DNA of 64,000 nucleotides from Bacteroidota bacterium (GTDB taxonomy: Bacteria; Bacteroidota; Bacteroidia; B-17B0; Aurantibacillaceae). The translations under genes were made by a program, and so were the position numbers. The notes beneath the pieces are model-generated. The model worked only from the letters and a program-made list of their open reading frames with translations. It ran no database searches and was not told the DNA's origin. Shown one piece after another: positions 28,142 to 37,316 of the stretch (position 1 is the first letter of the stretch; the number at the start of each line of letters is the position of its first letter). The stretch lies in assembly GCA_021156365.1 (NCBI GenBank), contig JAJNDK010000011.1:62001-126000 (forward strand). The letters are read 5' to 3'.

Positions 28142-28552
28142 ATGAATGAGGAAGAGGCTACACAGGGAAGAAGGATGACCGAAAATGAGATCTCAAAAAC
28201 ACTCGTGGATGTATTTATAAGAGTTCATTCTCAGTTAGGGCCTGGCCTACTCGAAAGCGTTTATGAAACTGCTATTTGTTATGAACTCGATAAAAGGGCT
28301 CTAAACTATAAAAGACAACAGGGTATAGCTGTGTATTATGATAGTATGAAAATGGATCTTGGCTTTCGTGCAGATATTATAGTTGAAGAAAAAGTAATTG
28401 TTGAGATAAAGTCAATAGAAAGCGTTTTGCCGGTGCATCATAAAACATTGTTAACCTATCTGAAACTCACTAATAAAAAACTGGGACTCATGGTGAACTT
28501 TAATGTAAATCTGGTAAAGGACAGAATAACGAGAATAGTAAATAACTTATGA
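28142..28552 (+). CDS. GxxExxY family protein (PD-(D/E)XK nuclease fold)
   Basis: This is a 136-aa protein of a widespread family with no proven function. The naming motif is GLLESVY (Gly35, Glu38, Tyr41). The nuclease-fold core follows: Asp78 in GFRADIIVE, and Glu88-x-Lys90 in IVEIKS, so the predicted metal site is complete. It is unrelated to polysaccharide synthesis and is bracketed by short repeats in inverted orientation, upstream at 28066-28140 and downstream at 28560-28697. This suggests a small mobile or repeat-associated cassette inserted between the antiterminator and the exporter genes. Whether it cuts DNA is unknown. Confidence 0.88.
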   Translation: MNEEEATQGRRMTENEISKTLVDVFIRVHSQLGPGLLESVYETAICYELDKRALNYKRQQGIAVYYDSMKMDLGFRADIIVEEKVIVEIKSIESVLPVHHKTLLTYLKLTNKKLGLMVNFNVNLVKDRITRIVNNL

Positions 28553-28559
28553 GGTCTAA

Positions 28560-28697
28560 CAACTTAGCGTTCTTCCCGTCTTTGCGAGAAAATAGCAAAT
28601 ACCAACCAACACGCTTAGCGCTCTTTGCGTCTCTGCGAGCAAAATAGTAAACACCAACCAAACGCTTAGCGCTCTTTGCGTCTCTGCGAGCAAAATG
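28560..28697 (+). repeat. Three ~51-bp tandem repeats downstream of the GxxExxY gene
   Basis: Units begin at about 28560, 28611 and 28662. The second and third share 35 identical bases (28611-28645 and 28662-28696), while the first is diverged and one base shorter. The core GCGCTCTTTGCGTCTCTGCG is the near-exact inverse of the upstream repeat. The last unit ends inside the start codon of the Wzm gene. This is not a CRISPR array: the 16-base gaps are themselves conserved. Confidence 0.85.
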
Positions 28698-29561
28698 GAA
28701 AAACACATGCAACAGGAAGAAAAATGGGACTTAGTGGTTAAACCGCAGTCCTCTTTATTCGATATAAATTTTAAAGAAGTCTGGCGATACCGGGATCTCT
28801 TAGTGCTTTTTGTGAAGCGCGATATTGTTGCCGTATACAAACAAACGATCCTTGGTCCTATCTGGTTTGTACTACAGCCATTGGTACAAACCATTGTGTT
28901 TAATTTTGCGTTTTCCAGCTCCTTTTCAAAAGAAATAAGTGGTTGTCCGTATTTCCTGTTTACTTTTTGTGGTTTAACGTGCTGGAATTATTTTGCCGAA
29001 TGCCTTAATAACACTTCCAATACCTTTATAAACAATGCCAGCATCTTTGGTAAGGTATATTTCCCAAGACTGATAACACCTTTGTCGATCGTTACTTCTT
29101 CTGTGATCAAATTCCTGATCCAGTTTGTATTCTTCCTCGCGCTTCTTGTTTATTTCGTTGCAAGCGGCAGATCCGGTTTTGAAATGAGCTGGTATGTGTT
29201 ACTTGTTCCTTTCCTGATCATCCTGATGGCCTTTCTCGGATTGAGCATCGGGATCATTATTTCTTCCATGACCACCAAATACCGCGACTTACGATTCCTC
29301 ATCGCATTTGGAGTACAGTTACTGATGTTCCTTTCGCCGGTACTAATGCGGGTATCCGAAAACCCGCGCATACATTTCCTGCAGATGCTGAACCCGATGA
29401 GCTCTATCCTCGAAACATTCAAATTTGTTTTCCTCGGAAGCGGCGCCGGCACTATAAGCTGGATGGGACTGTTGTATTCAACTGTCTTTACCATCGTCAG
29501 CTTCTTTGTAGCGGTGGTTATTTTCAATAAGGTCGAAAAATCATTTATGGATACTGTGTAA
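28695..29561 (+). CDS. Polysaccharide ABC exporter permease (Wzm-like)
   Basis: This is a 288-aa inner-membrane permease of the ABC-2 type with about six transmembrane helices. The family N-terminus is visible (WRYRDLLVLFVKRDIVAVYK, then QTILGPIWFVLQPLVQTIVF). It should export a completed glycan or O-antigen-type chain together with the ATPase encoded next. The first ATG (28695) lies at the edge of the upstream tandem repeat; a second in-frame ATG is at 28707, and either could be used. The stop is one base before the ATPase start, so the two are translationally linked. Confidence 0.93.
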   Translation: MEKHMQQEEKWDLVVKPQSSLFDINFKEVWRYRDLLVLFVKRDIVAVYKQTILGPIWFVLQPLVQTIVFNFAFSSSFSKEISGCPYFLFTFCGLTCWNYFAECLNNTSNTFINNASIFGKVYFPRLITPLSIVTSSVIKFLIQFVFFLALLVYFVASGRSGFEMSWYVLLVPFLIILMAFLGLSIGIIISSMTTKYRDLRFLIAFGVQLLMFLSPVLMRVSENPRIHFLQMLNPMSSILETFKFVFLGSGAGTISWMGLLYSTVFTIVSFFVAVVIFNKVEKSFMDTV

Positions 29562-29562
29562 T

Positions 29563-30846
29563 ATGAGCCTGGTAATTAAAGTAGAAGATTTAGGAAAACT
29601 GTATCGCCTGGGGAAAGTAGGCACCGGAACGATCTCGCATGATCTCAACAGGTGGTTTGCAAAAATGCGTGGGAAAGAAGATCCGACCTTGAAATTAGGA
29701 TCTACCAACGACCGCACACAGAAAGCAGATTCGGATTATGTATGGGCTTTGAAAAACATCAATTTCGAAGTGAACCAGGGCGATGTATTAGGGATCATCG
29801 GAAGGAACGGAGCCGGGAAATCCACCCTGCTCAAAATACTTTCACGTACCACTTCTCCTTCTACCGGTTCTTATAAAACAAGAGGCAGGATTGCCTCCCT
29901 GCTCGAAGTAGGTACAGGATTCCACCCGGAGCTGAGTGGTCGGGAGAATGTATTCCTGAATGGTGCTATTCTCGGCATGACCAAGCAGGAGATAAAAAGA
30001 AATTTTGATGAGATCGTTGCATTCAGCGGCGTGGAAAGATATATCGATACGCCCGTAAAAAGATACAGCAGCGGGATGTACGTTCGTCTTGCATTTGCCG
30101 TAGCAGCACATTTAGAGCCGGAGATCCTGATCGTGGATGAAGTGCTTGCCGTAGGTGACCAGGAATTCCAGGATAAGTGCATCGGCAAGATGAAAGATGT
30201 GGCAGGCCAGGGCAGAACGGTTTTATTTGTAAGCCACAACATGGTCGCAATAAAAAATCTCTGTACCCGTGGATTGTTTATGCGGAACGGGCAGATCGAA
30301 TTTGACGGAACCTCTCAGCAGGCTATCGATGCGTATTTTTCGTCTATGCCGAAGACAAGCGAAAAGGGTATCATTCCCGATGATTATCCGCGCGAATACA
30401 ATACAGGCAAAGTATTCATGCGGAAGATCCAGCTGATGAACAATGCAGACGCAGTGATCGATGAGGTCTTTTTCGAAAGCAAAATAAAGATCCGGATGAC
30501 GCTTTTTGTGATTGAAGAAATAAAAGATGCTGTTATCGATGTCACCTTCACTTCGCGTGATGGCATACAGATCACGCATTCAACCAATCTTTTCGACGAT
30601 AAAACATTTTTTCAACTAAGCAAAGGCGAGCATGAATTTGAGATCACGATGGACAATCATTTTCAGCCGGGCAATTACAGTATCACCACCGGCGTTCATT
30701 TGGAGAACGGGCTTACACTCGAGTACCTGGAAAATATTTTCGACTTCTCCGTGCTTCGCAGTGCGGGAAGCGATAAGGAAGATTTTAAATATGACTGGGC
30801 GCACGGATGGATCCGCGTGCCTGCCACCTGGAAACAATTAAGCTAA
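29563..30846 (+). CDS. Polysaccharide ABC exporter ATPase with C-terminal sugar-binding domain (Wzt-like)
   Basis: This is a 427-aa ATP-binding subunit. The Walker A motif is GRNGAGKS (residues 80-87), the signature YSSGM (168-172), Walker B ILIVDE (188-193), and the switch His is in FVSHNM. Residues ~285-427 form an extra beta-rich domain of Wzt C-terminal type. In E. coli O8/O9a such a domain recognises the modified non-reducing end of the glycan before export. This implies that export depends on the finished sugar chain and that no Wzy polymerase is needed. The stop codon shares one base with the next start (TAATG). Confidence 0.94.
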   Translation: MSLVIKVEDLGKLYRLGKVGTGTISHDLNRWFAKMRGKEDPTLKLGSTNDRTQKADSDYVWALKNINFEVNQGDVLGIIGRNGAGKSTLLKILSRTTSPSTGSYKTRGRIASLLEVGTGFHPELSGRENVFLNGAILGMTKQEIKRNFDEIVAFSGVERYIDTPVKRYSSGMYVRLAFAVAAHLEPEILIVDEVLAVGDQEFQDKCIGKMKDVAGQGRTVLFVSHNMVAIKNLCTRGLFMRNGQIEFDGTSQQAIDAYFSSMPKTSEKGIIPDDYPREYNTGKVFMRKIQLMNNADAVIDEVFFESKIKIRMTLFVIEEIKDAVIDVTFTSRDGIQITHSTNLFDDKTFFQLSKGEHEFEITMDNHFQPGNYSITTGVHLENGLTLEYLENIFDFSVLRSAGSDKEDFKYDWAHGWIRVPATWKQLS

Positions 30847-31955
30847 TGGAAATAACACGGAATATACCTCTAATGTCGCCTGATATAACAGATCAGGACA
30901 TTGCGGCTGTAACAGAAGTGCTGAAAAGCGGCATGCTGGTGCAGGGCAAAAAAGTAGCGGAGCTGGAAGAAACGCTTGCTGCTTATCTCGGAGCAGAGCA
31001 TGCTATAGCACTCAGTAACGGAACCTCTACTTTGCACCTGGCCCTGATCGCTCTCGGAGTTGGCCCCGGTGATGAGGTCATTGTTCCTGCATTCTCTTAT
31101 ATTGCAACAGCGAATGTAGTAGAACTTGTTGGAGCTGCACCCATATTTGTGGATATCGATATCCGGACTTTCAATATCGATGTTGCACAGATCGAAAAAC
31201 ACATTACTGCCAAAACAAAAGCGATCATGCCTGTGAATGAATTCGGGCTGGCAGCTGATCTGTCAATGATCACAGCGATCGCACAAAAATACAGGATCCC
31301 GGTGATAGAAGATTCTGCCTGCGCTTTGGGAGCAAAAGAAGGAACTAAATTCACAGGTACTTATGGAACATTGGGCTCTTTCTCTTTCCATCCGCGCAAG
31401 GCGATTACTTCAGGAGAAGGAGGGGTGCTGGTGACAAACGATAAAGCGCTCGCTGATAAGATCCGCATTCTCAGGAATCATGGAATCGAAATGCAGAACG
31501 GCATGATGGAATTTGTAGCAGCAGGTTTTAATTACCGGATGACAGATTTCCAGGCGGCTATGTTGTGCAGCCAATTGAAACGCCTCGATACAATCATTGA
31601 AAAAAGACAAAAGCTGGCGGCAGTGTATGGAAGGGAGCTGAAAAACCCAAAATTCAGCAAGCCGTATATTCCGGAAGGTAAGCTGCATACCTGGCAAACC
31701 TATCATGTGGTAGTGGACAGCTCACTTGATCGGAATGAACTGATCGCACAATTAAAAGCGCAGGGTATCGGTACCAATTACGGGGCACAATGCATGCCAT
31801 ATCAGCAGTTCTTTAAAAACAAATACAAGCTCGACTGCGAAAAATTATTCCCGAATGCTATGCTCGCATATACTAATGGGCTGGCACTCCCGCTTTATGA
31901 AAAACTGAACGAAGAAGACATCATATATATTTCTAACATAATAAATAATCTATAA
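30846..31955 (+). CDS. DegT/DnrJ/EryC1/StrS sugar aminotransferase
   Basis: This is a PLP-dependent enzyme that places an amino group on a keto-sugar nucleotide, 369 aa. The ATG at 30846 overlaps the stop of the Wzt gene by one base; a longer frame from 30807 would run into that gene. Lys185 in [14 protein letters not shown] is the expected PLP lysine, Asp156 in [11 protein letters not shown] binds the pyridine nitrogen, and [11 protein letters not shown] is the phosphate-binding part. The exact sugar is unknown. The epimerase/dehydratase gene follows after 4 bases and may supply its substrate. Confidence 0.92.
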   Translation: MEITRNIPLMSPDITDQDIAAVTEVLKSGMLVQGKKVAELEETLAAYLGAEHAIALSNGTSTLHLALIALGVGPGDEVIVPAFSYIATANVVELVGAAPIFVDIDIRTFNIDVAQIEKHITAKTKAIMPVNEFGLAADLSMITAIAQKYRIPVIEDSACALGAKEGTKFTGTYGTLGSFSFHPRKAITSGEGGVLVTNDKALADKIRILRNHGIEMQNGMMEFVAAGFNYRMTDFQAAMLCSQLKRLDTIIEKRQKLAAVYGRELKNPKFSKPYIPEGKLHTWQTYHVVVDSSLDRNELIAQLKAQGIGTNYGAQCMPYQQFFKNKYKLDCEKLFPNAMLAYTNGLALPLYEKLNEEDIIYISNIINNL

Positions 31956-31959
31956 TCAC

Positions 31960-32919
31960 ATGAAAGGCAAAAAAATATTCATTACCGGAGGCGCAGGATT
32001 CATCGCCAATACCCTGATCAAACATTATATCAATGATAATCACATTACAGTATATGATAATTTTCACCGCGATACATTAAGCGGAAGCGATATAGCCAAT
32101 CATCCCAATCTGAAGATCGTGAAGGGTGATGTGCTCGATGCAACCGCTCTTACCGAAGCCATGAAAGGTGCAGAGATCGTGATCCATGCTGCAGGTATTG
32201 CAGGTATTGACACGGTAGTGAAATCGCCGGTGCGCACCATGCAGGTAAATATGATCGGTACGGCCAATGCATTGGAAGCCGCAAAGGTAAATGGTATCAA
32301 AGATCGTTTCATTGATTTTTCCACTTCCGAAGTGTTCGGCTCTATGGCATTCAAATCAAGCGAAAGTGATTCTACCGTTTCGGGCTCAGCCGGTGAAGCA
32401 CGCTGGACCTATGCGGTAAGTAAGCTTGCCGGAGAACATCTGGCGCATGCCTATTTCAAACAATACCAATTGCCGGTGGTAACAGTGCGCCCTTTCAATG
32501 TATATGGCCCGGGCCAGACAGGTGAAGGAGCGATCCAGATCTTCATCAAAAAAGCATTGAAGAACGAAGAGATCCACATTGATGGAGATGGTTCGCAGAT
32601 CAGGGCCTGGTGCTTTGTAGACGATTTTGTGAATTGCCTGATCCGTTGCGTGGAAAATCCGAAAGCGATCGGTGAAAGTTTCAATATCGGGAATGCCCGT
32701 GCTGTTATCACCATCCTTGGTCTTGCACAGCTGGTATGTCGCGTATTAAAATCCGATTCGAAGATCGTGTTCGATCCGCCTTTGTCTGCCGATATTGCCA
32801 TCCGTATCCCAAGTGTGGAAAAAACCAAAGAGATCCTGGATTTCAAAGCACAGGTGGACCTCGAAGAAGGCGTGTTGAGAACAGCAGAGTGGATGAAAAG
32901 CAGCGGCTTCATAAAATAA
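31960..32919 (+). CDS. NAD-dependent sugar-nucleotide epimerase/dehydratase (extended SDR)
   Basis: This is a 319-aa Rossmann-fold enzyme acting on a nucleotide sugar. The NAD-binding motif is TGGAGFIA (residues 9-16), and the catalytic pair is Tyr151/Lys155 in [10 protein letters not shown]. The substrate-domain segment [15 protein letters not shown] is typical of GalE/WbpP-like members. It could be a 4-epimerase or a 4,6-dehydratase, and the sequence does not settle this. It sits between two aminotransferase genes in the same operon. Confidence 0.9.
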   Translation: MKGKKIFITGGAGFIANTLIKHYINDNHITVYDNFHRDTLSGSDIANHPNLKIVKGDVLDATALTEAMKGAEIVIHAAGIAGIDTVVKSPVRTMQVNMIGTANALEAAKVNGIKDRFIDFSTSEVFGSMAFKSSESDSTVSGSAGEARWTYAVSKLAGEHLAHAYFKQYQLPVVTVRPFNVYGPGQTGEGAIQIFIKKALKNEEIHIDGDGSQIRAWCFVDDFVNCLIRCVENPKAIGESFNIGNARAVITILGLAQLVCRVLKSDSKIVFDPPLSADIAIRIPSVEKTKEILDFKAQVDLEEGVLRTAEWMKSSGFIK

Positions 32920-32934
32920 ACGATTCCTATTCAG

Positions 32935-33960
32935 GTGATCCCGCATTCAAAACCATATATCGGAGAACTGGAAAAACAGTATGTCAATGAGTCACTGGCA
33001 TCACCTGTCATTACCGATGGTGCCTTTTCGAAACAGTTCAGCAGCGGGATACGTACCTATCTTCAGAGCAAACATTTCTTTTTTGCCAATTCAGGAACTG
33101 AATCACTTTATGTGATATTGAAGGCATTGGGAATAAAGAACGGTGATGAAGTCATCCTGCCATCCTATGTTTGCGACAGTGTATATTATGCTGTACAAAA
33201 TGCCGGGGCAATTCCCGTATTGGCAGATATAAACGAGAACTGGGTAGCGGGCCCGGAAGAAATAAAAGCAAGGATCACCGATAAAACAAAAGCGATCATT
33301 GTAGTGTATACATTCGGTTTGCCCTGTGATATTAAAACGATCGTAGATTTCGGAATACCTGTTATCGAAGACATTTGCCAGGCAATGGGCCTGGAAATAA
33401 ATGAAAAAAAGGCAGGTTCTTTCGGTATTGCCTCTTTTGTTTCGTTTGCAGCTATCAAATGTATGACAATGGCAGGTGAAGGTGGTGGTATTCTGACAAA
33501 CAGCGATGAATTGGCAGATAAGATAACTGAATTGAAAAAGCGTTCTGTATTTACGAATAGAGTAACCGAAACCCAGGCTGCATTCGGATGCGCGCAATTA
33601 AAACAGTATGATGTCTTTTTAGAAAAAAGAAAAAAGCAGGCTGAGGCGTATCAGAAATTATTGGGTAATTCAGAACAAGTGCTAAAAACATCTTACGGAA
33701 CAGGAATGAATTACCGTTTCGTCATCCAGACTAACCAGGATGTGGAAGATACCATGAAACGTTTTGCAGAAAAAGGTATCAGTCTCCGCAGAGGTGTGGA
33801 TAGTCTGCTGCATAAGACCTTTGATATAAAAGGCGGTTTTTCGGTAACGGAACGAATGTTCAGTACTACGGTTTCTTTCCCCATCTATCCTGCGCTTACC
33901 GATGCCGAACTGGAAACAATAGGTACTGCTATTAAACAAACTTATAATGTCAGGAATTAA
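32935..33960 (+). CDS. Second DegT/DnrJ/EryC1/StrS sugar aminotransferase
   Basis: This is a 341-aa PLP enzyme. The start is GTG (32935): conserved sequence begins at once (IPHSKPYIGELEKQYV) and no ATG is near. The expected PLP lysine is Lys175 (FAAIKCMTMAGEGG), with Asp146 in VIEDICQAMG and NSGTESLYVIL for phosphate binding. It is only distantly similar to the enzyme at 30846, so it is not a recent duplicate, and a second amino sugar or a second position is likely. It overlaps the next gene by 14 bases. Confidence 0.9.
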   Translation: MIPHSKPYIGELEKQYVNESLASPVITDGAFSKQFSSGIRTYLQSKHFFFANSGTESLYVILKALGIKNGDEVILPSYVCDSVYYAVQNAGAIPVLADINENWVAGPEEIKARITDKTKAIIVVYTFGLPCDIKTIVDFGIPVIEDICQAMGLEINEKKAGSFGIASFVSFAAIKCMTMAGEGGGILTNSDELADKITELKKRSVFTNRVTETQAAFGCAQLKQYDVFLEKRKKQAEAYQKLLGNSEQVLKTSYGTGMNYRFVIQTNQDVEDTMKRFAEKGISLRRGVDSLLHKTFDIKGGFSVTERMFSTTVSFPIYPALTDAELETIGTAIKQTYNVRN

Positions 33961-35014
33961 AATTTATACATTTTCAGATTTGCATCCATTCGGATTGGAG
34001 CAATTCCTGCTTTCCGATCCATTGAATATTATTTATTGCACACCCAATTATATTTCCCTGTTGGAAAGGATCACAGGTGCGCCACATAAAGTACTGGCCA
34101 AAATAGAGAATGCTCAGATCAAAGGATTCCTGCCTTTTATGGAAAAGGCCGGGCCTTTCGGAAAAGTGATCAATTCCCTGCCATATTACGGAAGTCACGG
34201 CGGAGCTATTACGGGTGATCTGCAAACCGAAAAGGAATTGATGGAAGCATTCGTTAACTATTGCCAGGATAATTCAGTGATCTCTGCGACACTGATCCCT
34301 TCGTTCTTCAAAGAGAACACAGAATTGTATTCGGGATTTTTTGCCCCGGATTTCGAAGATGAACGGATCGGGCAGTTTGTAAATATGTCGGAGATCAAAG
34401 GCTCATCAAAGCAGGAAATAGCTGACTGCCTGATGGAAAAATTCCACAGTAAGACCCGTGGACACATCCGCAAAGCCATCAAGAGTGATGTGACTGTGAG
34501 AGTGGACGCAGGTAAAGAGGCACTCGGATTTTTAAAACATACGCACGAAGTAAATTGCAAAGCGATCAATATTGTCGCTAAGACCGATTCCTTCTTTTAC
34601 GGCCTGCACGAAGTATTCGAGGAAGGGAAGGATTTTAATATCTACACTGCCTGGCACGAAGACAAACCCATTGCAGCCATGTTGTGTTTATATTACAACA
34701 AAACCATAGAATATTATTGCCCTGCAACCATTGAAGAGTTCCGTGTGCTGCAACCACTTTCATTACTTGCATACAGTGCCATGATTGATGGGGTGGACAA
34801 TGGATATACCTATTGGAACTGGGGAGGTACCAGCTTGTCTGCGCAGGGAGTATATGACTTTAAAGCAAGGTGGGGCACTACCGATAAAAATTACAAGTAC
34901 TTCACCCGTGTTTTTGACAAAAGCATTTACAAACTGAAGAAGGAGGATATCATGGCGAACTATCCGTATTTTTTTGTCATCCCTTTTAATAAGATACAAC
35001 ATGAAATTATCTGA
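33947..35014 (+). CDS. GNAT/FemAB-like N-acyltransferase
   Basis: This is a 355-aa protein resembling the FemAB/Acetyltransf_6 group of double-GNAT enzymes, which move acyl or aminoacyl groups onto amino sugars or peptides. Visible family-like segments are KVINSLPYYGSHGG, KTRGHIRKAIKSDVTVRV, AAMLCLYYNKTIEYY and YTYWNWGGTS near the C-terminus. In this setting it may acylate the amino group added by the neighbouring aminotransferase. It overlaps the genes on both sides by 14 bases. Confidence 0.75.
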   Translation: MSGIKIYTFSDLHPFGLEQFLLSDPLNIIYCTPNYISLLERITGAPHKVLAKIENAQIKGFLPFMEKAGPFGKVINSLPYYGSHGGAITGDLQTEKELMEAFVNYCQDNSVISATLIPSFFKENTELYSGFFAPDFEDERIGQFVNMSEIKGSSKQEIADCLMEKFHSKTRGHIRKAIKSDVTVRVDAGKEALGFLKHTHEVNCKAINIVAKTDSFFYGLHEVFEEGKDFNIYTAWHEDKPIAAMLCLYYNKTIEYYCPATIEEFRVLQPLSLLAYSAMIDGVDNGYTYWNWGGTSLSAQGVYDFKARWGTTDKNYKYFTRVFDKSIYKLKKEDIMANYPYFFVIPFNKIQHEII

Positions 35015-35519
35015 GCAGATCAATAGCATCTTTTTTGATTTTGCCGATCACAGCCAGGAAGAGATCGAGCGGATCAGTAAAAGCTTTCCGAACAAAATGC
35101 TTCGCTGGCTGGGCTCCAACCATCCTGATAACAGAACACGGAAGATCTTCTTCCGTTTGACCAATGTAACGATCGGCGAAGATACCATCATCAATCAGAA
35201 TTTTATTGTCTCCGACGGATACCATCCATTGCTTACGATCGGGAACAGAGTAGCTATCTCCCCGAATGTAACCGTGATCTGTCAGTCCGACCCCAATTAT
35301 TCCGATCTGCAGAAACATTCCTATGTAAAAGAGGTGCTGATGGTCAACAAACCGGTAGTGATCGGTGATGATGTGTGGATAGGGACCAATGCTGTGATCC
35401 TGCCGGGTGTAACGATTGGCAAACATTCTATTATTGCAGCCGGTTCGGTTGTGAGCCGGGATGTTCCGGATAACTCCATCTATGGAGGAGTGCCGGCAAA
35501 ACTGATGCGTAAATTGTAA
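35001..35519 (+). CDS. Left-handed beta-helix acyltransferase
   Basis: This is a 172-aa hexapeptide-repeat O- or N-acetyltransferase starting at ATG 35001, inside the end of the previous gene; an upstream in-frame start at 34974 has nothing to support it. The hexapeptide turns are clear in the second half: VVIGDDVWIGTNAVILPGV, then IIAAGSVVSRDVP and the family end GGVPAKLMRKL. It should use acetyl-CoA to modify a sugar of the glycan. Confidence 0.9.
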   Translation: MKLSEQINSIFFDFADHSQEEIERISKSFPNKMLRWLGSNHPDNRTRKIFFRLTNVTIGEDTIINQNFIVSDGYHPLLTIGNRVAISPNVTVICQSDPNYSDLQKHSYVKEVLMVNKPVVIGDDVWIGTNAVILPGVTIGKHSIIAAGSVVSRDVPDNSIYGGVPAKLMRKL

Positions 35520-35544
35520 AACAAAAAAACACATTATAACAGAA

Positions 35545-36699
35545 ATGGAAAATAAAAATTCTGAATTGCAGGTTTGTACCCGTTGTATTTATGATACCAC
35601 GCTGCCTTCCATCAGCTTTGATGAGCAGGGAGTTTGCAATTATTGCCGGATGCTGGATGACCTGCAGGCCGAATATCATGCAGGAGAGCCGGAGGGTGAA
35701 GCAACTCTGGATAAGCTTGTGGAAGAGATCAAACAGTCGGGCAAAGGAAAAAAATATGACTGTATCATCGGAGTGAGTGGAGGAACCGATTCTTCGTATA
35801 TGATGCATTGGGCTATACAAAAAGGATTGAGGCCATTAGCAGCCCATTTTGATAATACTTATAATACATCCATTGCCACGCAGAATATCCAGAAGATCAC
35901 ACAGAAATTAGGGATTGATCTGTACACACATGTGGTGGACAATAAAGAAATGGATGATATTTACCGCGCATTTATTCTTTCGGATGTCACGGAGATCGAT
36001 TGTGCAACGGATATTGCACTTGCAGAAGTGCTGTACAGGGCGGCAGCGAAATATAAAGTGAAATATGTACTGGAAGGGCATTCCTTCCTGGAGGAAGGAA
36101 TAACCCCATTGGGGAAAGGGTACTTTGACGGGAAATACATTTCAGGGATCCATAAGAAATTCGGAAAAATGAAAATGAAGACGTTTCCCAATATGCCTTT
36201 CTGGAGCTTTATTAAATGGATCGCCTTTCTGCGGATCAAAAAGATCAGGCCTTACTGGTATACACATTATAAAAAAACGGAAGCAAAAGCTTTTATGACA
36301 AAGGAGTATGGCTGGGAAGACTATGGAGGGCATCACCTGGAAAACCGCTTGTCAGCATTTGCCCACAGTTATTATTTGCCGCATAAATTTAATATTGATT
36401 ACCGGAATAAGACATTGGGAGCACAAATACGAAATGGATATATGAACAGGGAAGAAGCGCTGAAGGAATATGCTTCCGAACCGTATCTTGAACAGGGCCT
36501 TATCGATCACATAAAGAAACGTTTGGGCTTCAGCGATGAAGAATTTGACCGTATCATGAAAGCCACACCGAAATACTGGACGGATTATCCAACCTATAAA
36601 AAACGGTTCGAGCTCATGCGCCCTTTCTTCTACCTGATGTACAAGTCAAACCTGGTACCGAAGAGCTTTTATATGAAATATTGTTTCCCCGTAAAATAA
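35545..36699 (+). CDS. N-acetyl sugar amidotransferase (WbpG/PtmG/PseA-like)
   Basis: This 384-aa PP-loop ATPase activates the acetamido group of a sugar and replaces its oxygen with ammonia, giving an acetamidino group. Two CxxC pairs (Cys11/14 and Cys31/34) probably bind zinc. The PP-loop SGGTDSS is at residues 78-84. Family segments include FVLEGHSFLEEGI-like (VLEGHSFLEEG) and GWEDYGGHHLENR. The glutaminase and its HisF-like partner follow immediately (36705, 37317), completing the triad known from Pseudomonas O-antigen (WbpG-HisH2-HisF2) and from Campylobacter pseudaminic and legionaminic acid loci. The substrate is not proven. The downstream legionaminic genes make a nonulosonic acid plausible; a ManNAc3NAcA-type sugar is the alternative. 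Confidence 0.9.
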   Translation: MENKNSELQVCTRCIYDTTLPSISFDEQGVCNYCRMLDDLQAEYHAGEPEGEATLDKLVEEIKQSGKGKKYDCIIGVSGGTDSSYMMHWAIQKGLRPLAAHFDNTYNTSIATQNIQKITQKLGIDLYTHVVDNKEMDDIYRAFILSDVTEIDCATDIALAEVLYRAAAKYKVKYVLEGHSFLEEGITPLGKGYFDGKYISGIHKKFGKMKMKTFPNMPFWSFIKWIAFLRIKKIRPYWYTHYKKTEAKAFMTKEYGWEDYGGHHLENRLSAFAHSYYLPHKFNIDYRNKTLGAQIRNGYMNREEALKEYASEPYLEQGLIDHIKKRLGFSDEEFDRIMKATPKYWTDYPTYKKRFELMRPFFYLMYKSNLVPKSFYMKYCFPVK

Positions 36700-36704
36700 A
36701 ACAG

Positions 36705-37316
36705 ATGATCACGATCATAAATTACGGAATGGGAAACCTTGGCTCGATTGTAAACATGTTCAAAAAAATTGGCGTGGAAGCAAAGGTCACGGGCGATATC
36801 AAAGAAATAGAACAAGCAGACAAGATATTGTTGCCGGGAGTAGGCGCGTTTGATGCAGCCATGAGCAGGATCAAAGCAAATGGGCTCACGGAAGTACTGA
36901 ATTACAAAGCAACCGAACAGAAAGTACCGGTGCTGGGAATTTGTCTCGGGATGCAATTGCTTACAGATAGCAGTGAAGAAGGAATGTTGCCTGGTCTTGG
37001 CTGGATCCCTGCTAAAACGATCAAATTCAATTTCACCAAAGAATCGGGCCTCAAAGTGCCGCACATGGGATGGAATATGGTAAAAGAAAACAGACCAAGC
37101 CAGCTTACAAAAGACTTCGAAGAAGAATCGCGCTTTTATTTTGTGCATTCCTATTATGTGAAATGTGAGAACGATGAAAACTCCGTTCTGAAAACGAATT
37201 ATGGACTGGAATTCGATTCGGCCATTCAGAAAGACAATATTTACGGGGCACAGTTTCACCCCGAAAAAAGCCACAAATTTGGCATGAAATTATTGAAGAA
37301 TTTTGATGCGATATAA
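36705..37316 (+). CDS. hisH: HisH-like glutamine amidotransferase of the amidination triad
   Basis: This is a 203-aa class I glutaminase that releases ammonia from glutamine. The nucleophile is Cys80 (GICLGMQLL) and the catalytic His185/Glu187 are in QFHPEKSH. The ATG at 36705 begins the fold (ITIINYGMGNLGS). It ends exactly where the HisF-like gene begins. No other his genes are present, and the partner lacks a cyclase residue, so its job is to feed ammonia to the sugar amidotransferase and not to make histidine. Confidence 0.92.
   Translation: MITIINYGMGNLGSIVNMFKKIGVEAKVTGDIKEIEQADKILLPGVGAFDAAMSRIKANGLTEVLNYKATEQKVPVLGICLGMQLLTDSSEEGMLPGLGWIPAKTIKFNFTKESGLKVPHMGWNMVKENRPSQLTKDFEEESRFYFVHSYYVKCENDENSVLKTNYGLEFDSAIQKDNIYGAQFHPEKSHKFGMKLLKNFDAI

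Noticed and set aside
28560-28697. Short CRISPR-like array
   Set aside because: Only three units; the intervening bases are conserved between units, so there are no variable spacers, and no cas genes are near.
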